Assembly: GCA_964579675.1 (NCBI GenBank)
Contig: CAZOIA010000096.1
Span: forward strand, 1-21,741
Direction of reading: 5' to 3'
Length of the DNA: 21,741 nt
Origin: CAZOIA01 sp964579675
GTDB lineage: Bacteria; Planctomycetota; Phycisphaerae; UBA1845; PWPN01
Part shown: piece after piece, positions 6,787 through 15,304 of the stretch
Numbering within the stretch: position 1 is the first letter of the stretch
Layout: the number at the start of each line of letters is the position of its first letter
Notes under the pieces: generated by a model
Databases searched by the model: none
Told to the model about the DNA's origin: nothing
The model's input: only the letters and a program-made list of their open reading frames with translations
Translations under genes and position numbers: made by a program

Positions 6787-7956
6787 ATGAGATCACACCA
6801 TCAGAGTCAGACCCGCTTGGTGGGCCGGGCTATGACGGCCATGGCAGCAGTCTTGCTGAGTGCGGTGGCGAGCTGCGACAAGGCGAAGTCGGATGCCCCG
6901 GCATCCAGCCGGGATGAAGGGGTACCGGTGCGCGTCGTCCGGGCTCGGGCCGGGACCTTGCGCGAAACGGTGCGGGGCATCGGCACCCTCCGGGCTGCGG
7001 AGACGGTAGAGATCAAGTCGGAGATGGACGGCTTCATCTCTGAGATCCACTTTGAGGAGGGCGGAAAGGTCGAGAAAGGACAACTGCTGTTCTCCATCGA
7101 CGACGAGAAACTGAGACATCAGCTCGAGGCGAAGGAGGCAGCCCTCAAGGCGGCGCAGGCCCGCCTGGCCGACGCTCAACGGGTATTCGACCGGATGCAG
7201 AGACTCATCCACAGCGACTCGGCAGCCGAGGACGAGATCGACGAGGCCGAAACCCACCTGCGGGCGGCGGTGGCCGAGGTCGATGGCATGGCAGCGGAGG
7301 TCAAGCTGGTGCAAGCCCAGTTGGACGACACCCGCCTTCGCGCATCGTTCGACGGGGTCGTGTCCGAACGCCATGTGGACGTGGGCGACTACGTGAAGGC
7401 CGACAATCATCTGGGTACCATTTTCCGGATCTCGCGAATGGAGATCGCGTTCACCCTGCCGGAGCGGTTCATGGGGCGAGTCCAACCCGGGCAGGTGGCC
7501 ATCGTCGGTGTTTCCGCCTACCCCGACCGCGAGTTCGAGGGCGAAGTGTACTTCGTGAGCCCGAACGTGAACGAGACGACCCGCGACTTCCTGGTGAAGG
7601 CGAAGATGAAGAACCCGGGAGGATTGCTCAAACCGGGGGCCTTTGCAACCACGGTGGTAACCCTGGACGTGCACCAGGAGCGACTGGTGATCCCGGAAGC
7701 GGCGTTGGTCGCCACGCGGGAGGGTTACATCATCTTCGTAGTCGAGCATGAAACGGCCCGGCGTCGGGCGGTGCGGATCGGGCTTCGTGAGGCGGGCATA
7801 GTTGAGATTCGTGAGGGGCTTGAGCTGGGTGAGCAGGTCGTACGTTCCGGGCAGATGAACCTGTCTGACGGGGCCCGGGTGCGGGTCGCCCAGGACGGCG
7901 ACGGGCAAACTGAACCGCAATCACGACCCCAGGCTAAATCGGACGAACGCTCGTGA
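6787..7956 (+). CDS. RND efflux periplasmic adaptor (membrane fusion lipoprotein)
   Basis: The 389-residue adaptor links an inner-membrane RND pump to an outer-membrane channel. An N-terminal export signal ends in a likely lipobox LSAVASC, with the modified Cys at about residue 30. A barrel-sandwich (lipoyl-like) half follows, VEIKSEMDGFISEIHFEEGG. A long coiled-coil hairpin runs over about 105-180 (EAKEAALKAAQARLADAQ ... EAETHLRAAVAEV). The second lipoyl half is LRASFDGVVSERHVDVGDYV, followed by beta-barrel and membrane-proximal domains. The ATG at 6787 is favoured over a GTG at 6781 because AGGTGA (6771-6776) is 10 bases upstream. Its stop overlaps the start of the pump gene by 4 bases. The substrate is unknown; the family spans drug and metabolite efflux. 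Confidence 0.94.
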   Translation: MRSHHQSQTRLVGRAMTAMAAVLLSAVASCDKAKSDAPASSRDEGVPVRVVRARAGTLRETVRGIGTLRAAETVEIKSEMDGFISEIHFEEGGKVEKGQLLFSIDDEKLRHQLEAKEAALKAAQARLADAQRVFDRMQRLIHSDSAAEDEIDEAETHLRAAVAEVDGMAAEVKLVQAQLDDTRLRASFDGVVSERHVDVGDYVKADNHLGTIFRISRMEIAFTLPERFMGRVQPGQVAIVGVSAYPDREFEGEVYFVSPNVNETTRDFLVKAKMKNPGGLLKPGAFATTVVTLDVHQERLVIPEAALVATREGYIIFVVEHETARRRAVRIGLREAGIVEIREGLELGEQVVRSGQMNLSDGARVRVAQDGDGQTEPQSRPQAKSDERS

Positions 7957-10900
7957 TCTGGAACTTCTGTATCCGCAGACCGGTCCTGACGGTAGTGATC
8001 TTCGTGGTCATTGCGATCTTCGGCTTGTACGGCTACCGCCAGATGGCGCTGCGCGAGTTTCCGGATGTGGATTTTCCCGTCGTCAGCGTCAACGTGATCC
8101 TCTCGGGAGCCGAGCCGGAGGTGATCGAAACCGAGATCATCGAACCGCTCGAGGAAGAAATCAACACCATCGAGGGGCTGAAGGAGTTGACGTCCGAGGC
8201 CCGGGAAGAGGTTGCCACGATCACCGCCGAGTTCGAGCTGTGGCGCGACATCGACGTGGCGGCCCAGGACGTGCGCGACCGGATTGACCGGGCCCGGCGC
8301 GATCTGCCAGACGACATCGAAGAGCCGATCGTACGCAAGCTCGACCCCGACGCCCGGGCGATCATGTGGATCACGCTCACCGGCGACGAGCGATGGGACG
8401 AGATGCGGCTGACCGAATACGCCGACAAATCGATCAAGGAGCGGCTGGAGAACATTCGCGGGGTGGGGCAGATCCACATCGGCGGGGAGCGCAGCTACGC
8501 GGCACGGGTACGCCTGGATCCCGCGAAGCTCGCCGCCCACCACTTGACCGTGCAGGACGTGGTGGACACCATTCGCCGCAACAACGTGGACATCCCTTCG
8601 GGCCGGATCGAAAGCATCAGCCGCGAGTTCCTGGTCAAGACCCAGGGGCAGTTCTCGTCCCCCGAGCCGATCAACAGCCTTATCATTACCTACCGCGATG
8701 GGGCGCCGGTGCGGGTTGCGGATGTCGGCCGAGCCTTCGCAGGCGTAGAGAACGATCGACAAGTGGCCCGCTTCGTAGGCGATATCTCGGTCGGCCTCGG
8801 CGTGGTCAAGCAGAGCGACGCCAACACGGTAGCTCTGGCGGCCGAGGTGCGCAAGCGAATGACACGCATTGGCAAGGACTTCCCGCCCGGGCTGAAGTAC
8901 ACGATCGTCGTGGATAACTCCGAGTACGTTCAGGAGAACATCTCCGACCTGGTGACGACCATCTTCCTCGCCACCGGTCTGGTGATACTGGTGGTGATGG
9001 GGTTCCTGCGGAGCGCGCGGGGAACCCTCATCACGACGCTTGCCATCCCCACGTCGTTGATAGGGGGCATGGCGGTCATGTACGCCTTGGGCTTCAGCCT
9101 GAACGTGATTTCCATGCTCGGTCTGATCTTGGCCATCGGCGTCGTGGTGGACGATGCCATCGTGGTACTCGAGAGCAGCTACCGGCACATGGAGGAGGGC
9201 GCCGAATCCAAACCGGCGGCCCGCACCGGCACCACCGAGGTGGCCTTCCCGGCCATTGCCAACACCCTCTCTCTGGCTGCGGTGTTCATCCCCGTGGCTT
9301 TCACCGGGGGGCTGATCGGCCGGTTCTTCTACGAGTTCGGCCTGACGGTTGCGGTCACCGTGTTCGCTTCGACCTTCACCGCCCTGACCCTCACGCCGAT
9401 GCTCTGCTCCCGCCTGCTGCGGGTCCCGGAGCGGCACGGATACCTGTTCCGCCTGTCGGAGAGATTCCTGCGGTCACTGGAGCGGGCTTACACCTGGGTG
9501 CTGGATCGCGCATTCCGGCACCGGGCGATGACGGTTCTGATCGGGATCGCGGCTTTCGGGGTGGGGATTTTCTTCTTCAAGCAGTTGTCCACCGAGTTTG
9601 TCCCCATGGTGGATCGCAACGCGTTCATGATCTCTTTTGAAATGCCCGAAGGGGCAACGCTCGGGGAAACCGATCGTTTTGCCCGGCAGATCGAGGCGGT
9701 TCTGGCAGACAGCCCCGAGGTCGAGCACTACTTCCGCGTCATCGGGATGTCCCGCAGCGGTCCCGGCAAGGTCAACGAGGGTATGGCCTTCACCCATCTG
9801 ACGCCCCGTGAATCGCGCAAGCGCCACCAGGTCGAGATCATGCAGGACATGCGCCGTCGCTTCGACGATATCCCCGGCGGCCGCGCCTACGTCCTGGAGA
9901 TCTCCGCGGTGGGGGTCGGCGGGGCCCCACTCCAGATCGTCCTTCAGCACCCGGACATCGAGGAGCTGGCCCGTCAACAGGAGGCGGTCATGAACTGGAT
10001 GCGAAACCAGCCCGAATACACCGGGGTGAACTCCGACCTGAAGGTGAACAAACCCCAGATCAATGTGGCCATCAACCGTGACAAGGCCTCGGAAATGGGC
10101 ATCTCCGTTTCCGACATCTCCAACACGATGCGCTACCTGCTCGGGGAGCCGGACATCTCCAAGATCGAGCGGGCCAGCGAGCGGTACGACGTGATTACCG
10201 AGGTGGTGGGCAAGGGCCGAATGGTGCCCGCCGCCCTGCGCGACCTGTATGTCCGGGGAGCGAACGGGGCCCTCGTTTCTCTGGGCAACCTGGTGGAAAT
10301 CGAGGAAAGCATCGGCCCCAGCGAGATCCACCACTTCAACCGCCTGCGGTCGGTGACGATCTCCGCGTCCAACCCGCCCGATGTTGCCCTGGGCGACGCG
10401 CTCGCGAAGCTCGAGAGCCACCTCCGCGAGAACCTGCCGGGAGGTTTCGACTACACCCTGGCCGGTTCGGCGCAGGACTTTGAGGAATCGTTCCACCACC
10501 TGACGGTCACGATGATCTTCTCGGTGGTTTTCATCTACCTGGTACTGGCGGCCCAATTCGAGTCATTCCTGCACCCGCTGACGATCCTCATGACCCTGCC
10601 TCTGGCCGGCATCGGGGCCTTCGGTGCGCTGTACGCCGTCGGGATGACGTTCAGCATCTTCACATTCATCGGGCTGATCATGCTGCTGGGTCTGGTGACG
10701 AAAAACGCGATTCTGCTGCTCGACTACGCCAACGTGCTGGCCGCCCGGGGCCGAAGCACCATCGACGCTGCCAAGGAGTCGGCGCGGGTCCGCTTCCGAC
10801 CCGTGCTGATGACTGCCATCTCGACAGTCCTGGGAATGCTGCCGATCGCTCTAGGCTACGGCGCGGGCGCTGAAGCACGCTCCTCACTGGGGGTCTCGGT

Positions 10901-11042
10901 GGCGGTCGGAATGCTGGCCTCGACCATGCTGACGCTGCTGATCATCCCCGTGGTATACTCCCTGCTCGATCAACTCCGGTCCTGGGCGCTCCGGCACTTC
11001 CGCCGCGAGACAAGAACCGAACCTGCGGACGCTGTCACATGA
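7953..11042 (+). CDS. RND (HAE1/AcrB-type) inner-membrane efflux pump
   Basis: The 1029-residue proton-driven transporter has the standard layout. TM1 is at about 10-27, a periplasmic porter domain spans about 40-330, TM2-6 follow, then a second porter domain, and TM7-12 end near residue 1015. The proton-relay aspartates of TM4 are D400 and D401 in AIGVVVDDAIVVLE, and the partner lysine of TM10 is K917 in GLVTKNAILLLDYAN. These features mark the HAE1 class rather than the heavy-metal CzcA class. The start is GTG in a GTGA overlap with the adaptor stop, so translation is coupled. No outer-membrane TolC-type gene lies in the window. The small downstream gene overlaps this stop (ATGA). Confidence 0.96.
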   Translation: MIWNFCIRRPVLTVVIFVVIAIFGLYGYRQMALREFPDVDFPVVSVNVILSGAEPEVIETEIIEPLEEEINTIEGLKELTSEAREEVATITAEFELWRDIDVAAQDVRDRIDRARRDLPDDIEEPIVRKLDPDARAIMWITLTGDERWDEMRLTEYADKSIKERLENIRGVGQIHIGGERSYAARVRLDPAKLAAHHLTVQDVVDTIRRNNVDIPSGRIESISREFLVKTQGQFSSPEPINSLIITYRDGAPVRVADVGRAFAGVENDRQVARFVGDISVGLGVVKQSDANTVALAAEVRKRMTRIGKDFPPGLKYTIVVDNSEYVQENISDLVTTIFLATGLVILVVMGFLRSARGTLITTLAIPTSLIGGMAVMYALGFSLNVISMLGLILAIGVVVDDAIVVLESSYRHMEEGAESKPAARTGTTEVAFPAIANTLSLAAVFIPVAFTGGLIGRFFYEFGLTVAVTVFASTFTALTLTPMLCSRLLRVPERHGYLFRLSERFLRSLERAYTWVLDRAFRHRAMTVLIGIAAFGVGIFFFKQLSTEFVPMVDRNAFMISFEMPEGATLGETDRFARQIEAVLADSPEVEHYFRVIGMSRSGPGKVNEGMAFTHLTPRESRKRHQVEIMQDMRRRFDDIPGGRAYVLEISAVGVGGAPLQIVLQHPDIEELARQQEAVMNWMRNQPEYTGVNSDLKVNKPQINVAINRDKASEMGISVSDISNTMRYLLGEPDISKIERASERYDVITEVVGKGRMVPAALRDLYVRGANGALVSLGNLVEIEESIGPSEIHHFNRLRSVTISASNPPDVALGDALAKLESHLRENLPGGFDYTLAGSAQDFEESFHHLTVTMIFSVVFIYLVLAAQFESFLHPLTILMTLPLAGIGAFGALYAVGMTFSIFTFIGLIMLLGLVTKNAILLLDYANVLAARGRSTIDAAKESARVRFRPVLMTAISTVLGMLPIALGYGAGAEARSSLGVSVAVGMLASTMLTLLIIPVVYSLLDQLRSWALRHFRRETRTEPADAVT

Positions 11043-11329
11043 GACTGGTGCATCTGAGCTTCCACTTCGAGTACGCTGAAGCCGTCGGATCAATCCTCGA
11101 CCGGCACGGCATTCGCGATTATGCGCGCTCTTCTATGGTCGAGGGCAAGGACCGTGACGGGAAGCACTTTGGCACCCAGATCTTTCCAGGCAACGTAACG
11201 GTGATTCAAGCCCAGGTGCCGGAAGAGATGGTCGATGCCCTGTTCAAGGACCTGCAGGCCTTCCGCGACCAGAAGGACGCCCACCGCCACCTGGAGGCCG
11301 TTGTCCTGCCGGTGGAGCGACGGCTTTAG
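11039..11329 (+). CDS. small PII-like/DUF3240-like protein of the efflux operon
   Basis: The 96-residue cytoplasmic protein starts MRLVHLSFHFEYAEAVGSIL. Its pattern is beta-alpha-beta-beta-alpha-beta, as in ferredoxin-like PII/CutA-type proteins: strand, helix with LDRHGI, GKHFGTQIFPGNVTVIQAQVP, then helix EEMVDALFKDLQAF. Similar small proteins (for example DUF3240) are known beside RND efflux genes, where they are thought to sense or regulate. I did not find a diagnostic motif, so the family call is by shape and context. The ATG overlaps the pump stop by 4 bases, so it is almost surely co-translated with the transporter. Confidence 0.6.
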   Translation: MRLVHLSFHFEYAEAVGSILDRHGIRDYARSSMVEGKDRDGKHFGTQIFPGNVTVIQAQVPEEMVDALFKDLQAFRDQKDAHRHLEAVVLPVERRL

Positions 11330-11354
11330 GCGCCAGACGCACCGCGCCACGTGC

Positions 11355-12380
11355 ATGCGCGGCAACCAATGTTCTCGAATCGAATTGGGTAACCCCTTGG
11401 TACGTTCTGTATCAGCGTGCGTCGATGCAGCCTTGGCCGCCAGGCGAGGTCTGAGCAGCCATGAAGACCTGAGCGCATATCGGGTTTTCAATGGCCGGGC
11501 GGACGGTGTTGAGGGGCTGGTGGTCGAGAAGTTCGGCCGCGTCCTGGTCGTCCAGTTGCACGAGGGCCGACTGGAGCTTGCCCTCGACGAAGTCCGGGCG
11601 ATCGTTGAGAGGATTCATCGCCGGCTCGGCACTCGGGCGGTCTACAAGAAGACCTTCGTGCAGGACCGCGGTCACGTCTGCGCGGGAATTGGCGAGGCCC
11701 ACCGTCAGGCCGAACCGTGGATCGGCGATCCGGTCGAACCGGAGCAGATCATCACGGAACACGGACTCCGGTTCGTCATTCGCCCGTACGACGGTTTCTC
11801 GGTGGGGCTCTTTTTGGAGCATCGCGGGAACCGCCAGCGGATCCGGGAGCTGGCGCCCGGCCGGCGGGTGCTGAACGCCTTTGCCTACACCTGCGGTTTC
11901 TCCGTAGCGGCGGCCGCTGGCGGGGCGAGAAGCGTGGCCAGTGTCGATCTGGCCAAACGTTTCCTCGAATGGGGCAAGCGGAACTTCGCCGTCAACGGGG
12001 TTGATCTGGGCAACCACCGCTTCTTCTGTTCGGACATCTTCGACTTCTACAAGCGGGCCCGGCGCCGGGGGTGGCGCTACGACCTGATCATCCTCGATCC
12101 GCCCACCTTCTCCCGGCTGCGGCGGGGGAAACGCATCTTCGCGCTGGAGCAACACTTGGGACGACTCCTGACCGGCGCGATTGACGTGCTCGCTCCCGGC
12201 GGCTTCATCTTCCTGGCGACGAACGATCGTCGAATCACGCGAGCCCGGCTCGAAGAAGAACTGGCGGCCTCAACACAAGCCAGGGGGCGCCAATCCACGA
12301 TCGTGGCACGTCCCGAGTTGCCCGTCGATTTCGCCGGTGATCCCGATTATTCGAAGTCCGTCATCGCCCGGCTCGACTGA
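11355..12380 (+). CDS. class I SAM-dependent methyltransferase, RlmI-like (23S rRNA m5C family)
   Basis: The 341-residue protein resembles RlmI/YccW-type rRNA cytosine-C5 methyltransferases. Residues 42-70 (YRVFNGRADGVEGLVVEKFG) match the EEHEE domain of that family. SAM motif I is VLNAFAYTCGFSVAAA at 172-187, the acidic loop is SVDLAKRFLEWGKRN at 196-210, and the catalytic-loop motif DPPTFSR is at 248-254. The N-terminal PUA domain of E. coli RlmI is missing or reduced. The frame is open from 11235, inside the preceding gene, but that part is unconserved. ATG 11355 is my choice; the Shine-Dalgarno is weak and a later start is possible. It follows the efflux genes by 25 bases, so it may share their transcript. 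Target nucleotide not provable here. Confidence 0.85.
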   Translation: MRGNQCSRIELGNPLVRSVSACVDAALAARRGLSSHEDLSAYRVFNGRADGVEGLVVEKFGRVLVVQLHEGRLELALDEVRAIVERIHRRLGTRAVYKKTFVQDRGHVCAGIGEAHRQAEPWIGDPVEPEQIITEHGLRFVIRPYDGFSVGLFLEHRGNRQRIRELAPGRRVLNAFAYTCGFSVAAAAGGARSVASVDLAKRFLEWGKRNFAVNGVDLGNHRFFCSDIFDFYKRARRRGWRYDLIILDPPTFSRLRRGKRIFALEQHLGRLLTGAIDVLAPGGFIFLATNDRRITRARLEEELAASTQARGRQSTIVARPELPVDFAGDPDYSKSVIARLD

Positions 12381-12415
12381 CCTGGTGACATTCCAGAATG
12401 ACGATACCCTTTTGG

Positions 12416-12427
12416 CCCGGTACCGGG
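12416..12427. promoter_or_regulatory. 12-bp perfect palindrome upstream of the corrinoid operon
   Basis: CCCGGTACCGGG lies immediately before a TAATAT (12428-12433) that could serve as a -10 box. It sits in the 115-base gap between the methyltransferase and the corrinoid gene. An operator between -35 and -10 is a reasonable reading, but no good -35 is visible. Confidence 0.35.
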
Positions 12428-12495
12428 TAATATACGCATCAGCCGAGGCCTGCCCAGGCCACCTTCGCGACTTTCGTTTTGGAGGTCCATGACCG

Positions 12496-13161
12496 ATGAG
12501 CAATGCGGAAATGTTGTCTCGGCTAGCGGGTGCGGTCGAGCGTCTCGATGCCCAGGGAGTCCGCCCGCTGGTCGAGGAGGCCCTCGCTTCCGGACTCAAG
12601 CCTTCGGACATTCTGACCAACGGGCTGTCCCAGGGGATGCGGCGGGTCGGGGAGCAGTTCAACTCCGGCGACATGTATATGCCGGAGGTGCTAGTCGCGT
12701 GCGACGTGTACTTCGCGGGCCTGGAGATCGTCAGGCCGTTGCTCGCCGCCGACGGGGACGACCACATCGTCGGCACGATGGTCCTGGGCAACATCTACGG
12801 CGACATCCACACCGTAGGTAAGAACGTGGCCGCACCAGTGTTCGAGGCCAACGGGATTCGGGTGATCGACATCGGCATCAGCGCCAGTGACGACGCGTTC
12901 GTCGAGGCGGTCCGCGAGCACGAGCCGCAGATCGTCGGGTTCGGCACCTACATGACTTCAACCTTCATGCACACCAAGGAGACGGTGGCGGCGATCGAGA
13001 AGGCGGGCCTTCGGGATAGCGTCAAGATCATCTGCGGCGGACCGGCGGTTGACGCCGATGCCGCACGACGAATGGGCGCCGACGACGCCACCGACGACGC
13101 GTGGATCGGGGTGAAGAAGATCAGGAAACTGCTGGGTCTGTCCGACAGCGGCCAAACGTAG
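12496..13161 (+). CDS. corrinoid (B12-binding) methyl-carrier protein
   Basis: The 221-residue protein belongs to the MtaC/MtbC/MttC class. It carries a methyl group on cobalt between a substrate methyltransferase and an acceptor methyltransferase. Residues 1-85 are the helical cap domain, with MRRVGEQFNSGDMYMPEVLVA. The Rossmann B12 domain follows, with the DxHxxG cobalt-ligand motif as GDIHTVGKN (D103, H105, G108). Then come VGFGTYMTSTFMHT and IICGGPAVDADAARRMGAD, which line the nucleotide tail. Usual members read GDIHDIGKN. The ATG at 12496 has GGAGG 10 bases upstream; an ATG at 12489 is out of frame. It is followed after 39 bases by the chagasin-like gene. The methyl donor is not shown by the sequence. 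Confidence 0.93.
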   Translation: MSNAEMLSRLAGAVERLDAQGVRPLVEEALASGLKPSDILTNGLSQGMRRVGEQFNSGDMYMPEVLVACDVYFAGLEIVRPLLAADGDDHIVGTMVLGNIYGDIHTVGKNVAAPVFEANGIRVIDIGISASDDAFVEAVREHEPQIVGFGTYMTSTFMHTKETVAAIEKAGLRDSVKIICGGPAVDADAARRMGADDATDDAWIGVKKIRKLLGLSDSGQT

Positions 13162-13200
13162 CCGGCGCATCGTGACCGCGCGCGAAAAGGAGACGATCTC

Positions 13201-13623
13201 GTGAACAGCAAACGCTTTCTGCTCCTGGGCATGGTTGCCATCATGGCCTTGGGGCAAAGGTGCGAATTACCTGTGCCCGGCGACAACCCGCCGGCCACGC
13301 AGGACATCGAGCTTGATGAAGGCGACAACGGCAGCACGATCCTCGCCCCTGTTTCGTCGCGCATCATCGTCACGCTGGTATCAAACGCCTCGACCGGCTA
13401 TCAATGGGAGCTGGGCGAGCTCGACCAGTCGATCCTGGAAAACACGGACTGGGAGTTCGTGCCACCTGATGTCATGATGCCTGGCGCACCCGGCAGCGAG
13501 ATATGGGAGTTTACGGCCCGATCAGCCGCTACTACGACACTGCGGCTCGAATACCGCCGGCCGTGGGAATCCCAGCAAGTCGATCCCGCGGACACGTTCA
13601 CGGTTACGGTCACGGTGCAGTAG
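13201..13623 (+). CDS. exported chagasin-type (I42) cysteine protease inhibitor
   Basis: The 140-residue protein belongs to the chagasin/I42 fold, which inhibits papain-like cysteine proteases through three loops. All three are visible: the BC loop NASTGYQW at 62-69, the DE loop GAPGSEIWEFTA at 95-106 and the FG loop RRPWES at 119-124. An N-terminal hydrophobic stretch (KRFLLLGMVAIMALG) marks export. A Cys at 21 follows it, but the preceding residues are not a good lipobox. The start is GTG with AAGGAG 8 bases upstream. It sits between the corrinoid protein and the URO-D enzyme, with gaps of 39 and 70 bases, so it is probably in their operon even though it should leave the cytoplasm. Confidence 0.88.
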   Translation: MNSKRFLLLGMVAIMALGQRCELPVPGDNPPATQDIELDEGDNGSTILAPVSSRIIVTLVSNASTGYQWELGELDQSILENTDWEFVPPDVMMPGAPGSEIWEFTARSAATTTLRLEYRRPWESQQVDPADTFTVTVTVQ

Positions 13624-13693
13624 CGAGCCGGCCCGTCCCCGGGGCGGGATTCCCATCAACGAGATGAACAGCGAACCATAGGGAGTCAACACG

Positions 13694-14881
13694 ATGAGCG
13701 AAGTGGTAGACCGGTGGGTTGACCGGCTCAAGGGCAAGCTCGAACCGATCGGCGAGATGACGCACTGGGAGCGGATGGCAGCGGCGTTCGACCTCCAGCC
13801 CACCGACCTCGTCCCCGCCGCCCCCGAACTCGACTACTGGCAGATCACCTACGCCGGTTACTCACACCGCGAGATCTACAACGACGCGGACAAGACCACC
13901 GACGCCTGCATCAAGACCTGGGCCGACCTCCGGCCCGACGCCATCTGGATGTACGTTGATATCAGTCACCAGATCGAGCATTTCATCCCGCCCGAGCGCC
14001 GGCCCGAACACTTCATCCATCGCGGCAGAGATGATTACCTGATGTTCAAACCCATCGCCAGAACCCTCGATGAAGCGATCGCCATGTACGAGGAGCGCAC
14101 GTTCGAGAAGTACGCGAGCGGCTCCCGCCCGGAGACGCACTATACGCCGCACATGCTGCAACTGCTGGAGTTCCAGGAGAAGATGGACCGGCAGGTACCG
14201 ATCATCGTCGGCATCGCCACCCCGATCAACTATGCCGAGACCATCGTCGAGGTCCAGAACTTCCTCAAGTGGATGGTGACCGAGCCCGAGCAGAAGATAA
14301 AACACTATCTGAACCTGTGCCTGCAGGAGCGGTTGGAGGCCCTGGATTACTACGCCGAGTTTGCCGCCAAGAACGGTGCCCGCTTCTGCTGCGGGTTCGG
14401 CGGTGCCCGCACCTGGGGGCCCAGGCATCTCGAGAAGTTCGGCGACGTGGACCGCATCTGGGTTGACAAGGCCAAGAAGATCTTCCCCTACATCTTCTGG
14501 CACATCTGTGGGCACAATTTGCCGGAAGCCCTACAAATGCTCGCGAGGTGGGACGGCATCAATGCAGTTCAATACGACATGCCCTACTACGGCCAGGAGA
14601 TGTCCTGGCCCGAATGGTTCGAGCACGTGGCCAGGCTTTTCAAGGGCAAACGCTGCGCAATGAACGCCCCCACGACGCAACTTGCGTGTCACGGAACGGC
14701 GGAGCAGGTCAGGCAGATGGTCACTCAGTTCATCGACGCCACCACGCCGCATACCACGGCCTGCGTGATGCCGGGCTGCGAGATCGATTCCTTTTCGCCG
14801 TTGGAAAACGTAAAGGCGATCATCGAGACAGCCCACGCACGACAACCGTCGCACCGAATGCGGCAACCCGACAACGGGTGA
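13694..14881 (+). CDS. URO-D superfamily methyltransferase (MtaA/MtbA-like, zinc site intact)
   Basis: The 395-residue protein is of the uroporphyrinogen decarboxylase fold, in the branch of cobalamin-dependent methyltransferases. These move methyl groups between a corrinoid protein and a thiol or other acceptor. The zinc ligands of that branch are visible: HIC (H270, C272) in FWHICGHN and the terminal Cys C362 in CVMPGCEIDSFSPLENVKAI. The N-terminus (MTHWERMAAAFDLQPTDLVPA) matches the family. The upstream AGGGAG fits the ATG at 13694. True uroporphyrinogen decarboxylase lacks the His/Cys zinc set, so heme synthesis is unlikely. The gene is the third of the corrinoid operon and converges with the small gene at 14890. 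Confidence 0.88.
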   Translation: MSEVVDRWVDRLKGKLEPIGEMTHWERMAAAFDLQPTDLVPAAPELDYWQITYAGYSHREIYNDADKTTDACIKTWADLRPDAIWMYVDISHQIEHFIPPERRPEHFIHRGRDDYLMFKPIARTLDEAIAMYEERTFEKYASGSRPETHYTPHMLQLLEFQEKMDRQVPIIVGIATPINYAETIVEVQNFLKWMVTEPEQKIKHYLNLCLQERLEALDYYAEFAAKNGARFCCGFGGARTWGPRHLEKFGDVDRIWVDKAKKIFPYIFWHICGHNLPEALQMLARWDGINAVQYDMPYYGQEMSWPEWFEHVARLFKGKRCAMNAPTTQLACHGTAEQVRQMVTQFIDATTPHTTACVMPGCEIDSFSPLENVKAIIETAHARQPSHRMRQPDNG

Positions 14882-14889
14882 GAAGGGGT

Positions 14890-15084
14890 CTACTTGCTGC
14901 GCTTGCTCAGCAGTTGGTCCAAATGGACGAACATCTTGTGCCGTTCGTTGGGAGAGGCTTTCAGAAAAGTGGCGATGGCCGCGGCAACGACACGCTCACG
15001 AACGTATCCACCCCTCTTGCACTCCTTGTCAAACAACGTCACCAACTTGCTGGGCAGGAAATATGAACGTTTTGACTTGTCCAT
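14890..15084 (-). CDS. small ribbon-helix-helix-like protein
   Basis: The 64-residue basic protein begins MDKSKRSYFLPSKLVTLFDK. The pattern is a short strand followed by two helices (LPSKLVTLFDKECKRGG, then RERVVAAAIATFLKAS), which resembles CopG/Arc-type ribbon-helix-helix DNA-binding proteins. A tail helix (NERHKMFVHLDQLLSK) follows. AAGGAG 7 bases before the ATG and a good promoter support a real gene. No toxin partner lies next to it: downstream is the convergent URO-D gene, 8 bases away. It could be a stand-alone regulator, a nucleoid-associated protein or an orphan antitoxin. Confidence 0.65.
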   Translation of the reverse strand: MDKSKRSYFLPSKLVTLFDKECKRGGYVRERVVAAAIATFLKASPNERHKMFVHLDQLLSKRSK

Positions 15085-15120
15085 CGAATACTCCTTCAGA
15101 CGGGTTAACTCGATTGTGGT

Positions 15121-15148
15121 ATTATCCTCCGATTCAAGGCTTTTGCAA
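15121..15148 (-). promoter_or_regulatory. promoter of the small RHH-like gene
   Basis: On the minus strand TTGCAA (15143-15148) is followed after 16 bases by GATAAT (15121-15126), 5 of 6 to consensus. It ends 36 bases upstream of the ATG. Confidence 0.5.
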
Positions 15149-15304
15149 CCTCTCAGACGGCGTAAGGCCTATCCTTTTCGGTGGAATAATCCGCCGTGAC
15201 CGGCAACGCAGTCCGGGCATCGGCCTCGAATAACCGTTTTTCAGTGCCAGTTGTAAGGGCGTCGCCATCTTGAGGCGAGGTCATCTATCACGCGCCGCTT
15301 CCAG

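Noticed and set aside
6545..6796. 83-residue minus-strand frame in the efflux leader
   Set aside because: No Shine-Dalgarno, no homology recognised, and it lies on the predicted leader.
6793..7920. 375-residue open frame antisense to the adaptor gene
   Set aside because: Shadow of the adaptor; no family likeness.
7725..9437. 570-residue open frame antisense to the efflux adaptor and pump
   Set aside because: High-GC mirror of real genes; His/Asp/Arg/Val-rich without domains, no start signal, and the plus-strand genes are certain.
9474..10556. 360-residue open frame antisense to the pump
   Set aside because: Shadow frame with composition typical of reverse-complemented coding DNA.
13694..14881. 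HemE (heme-pathway uroporphyrinogen decarboxylase)
   Set aside because: His/Cys zinc ligands and the corrinoid neighbour indicate the methyltransferase branch.
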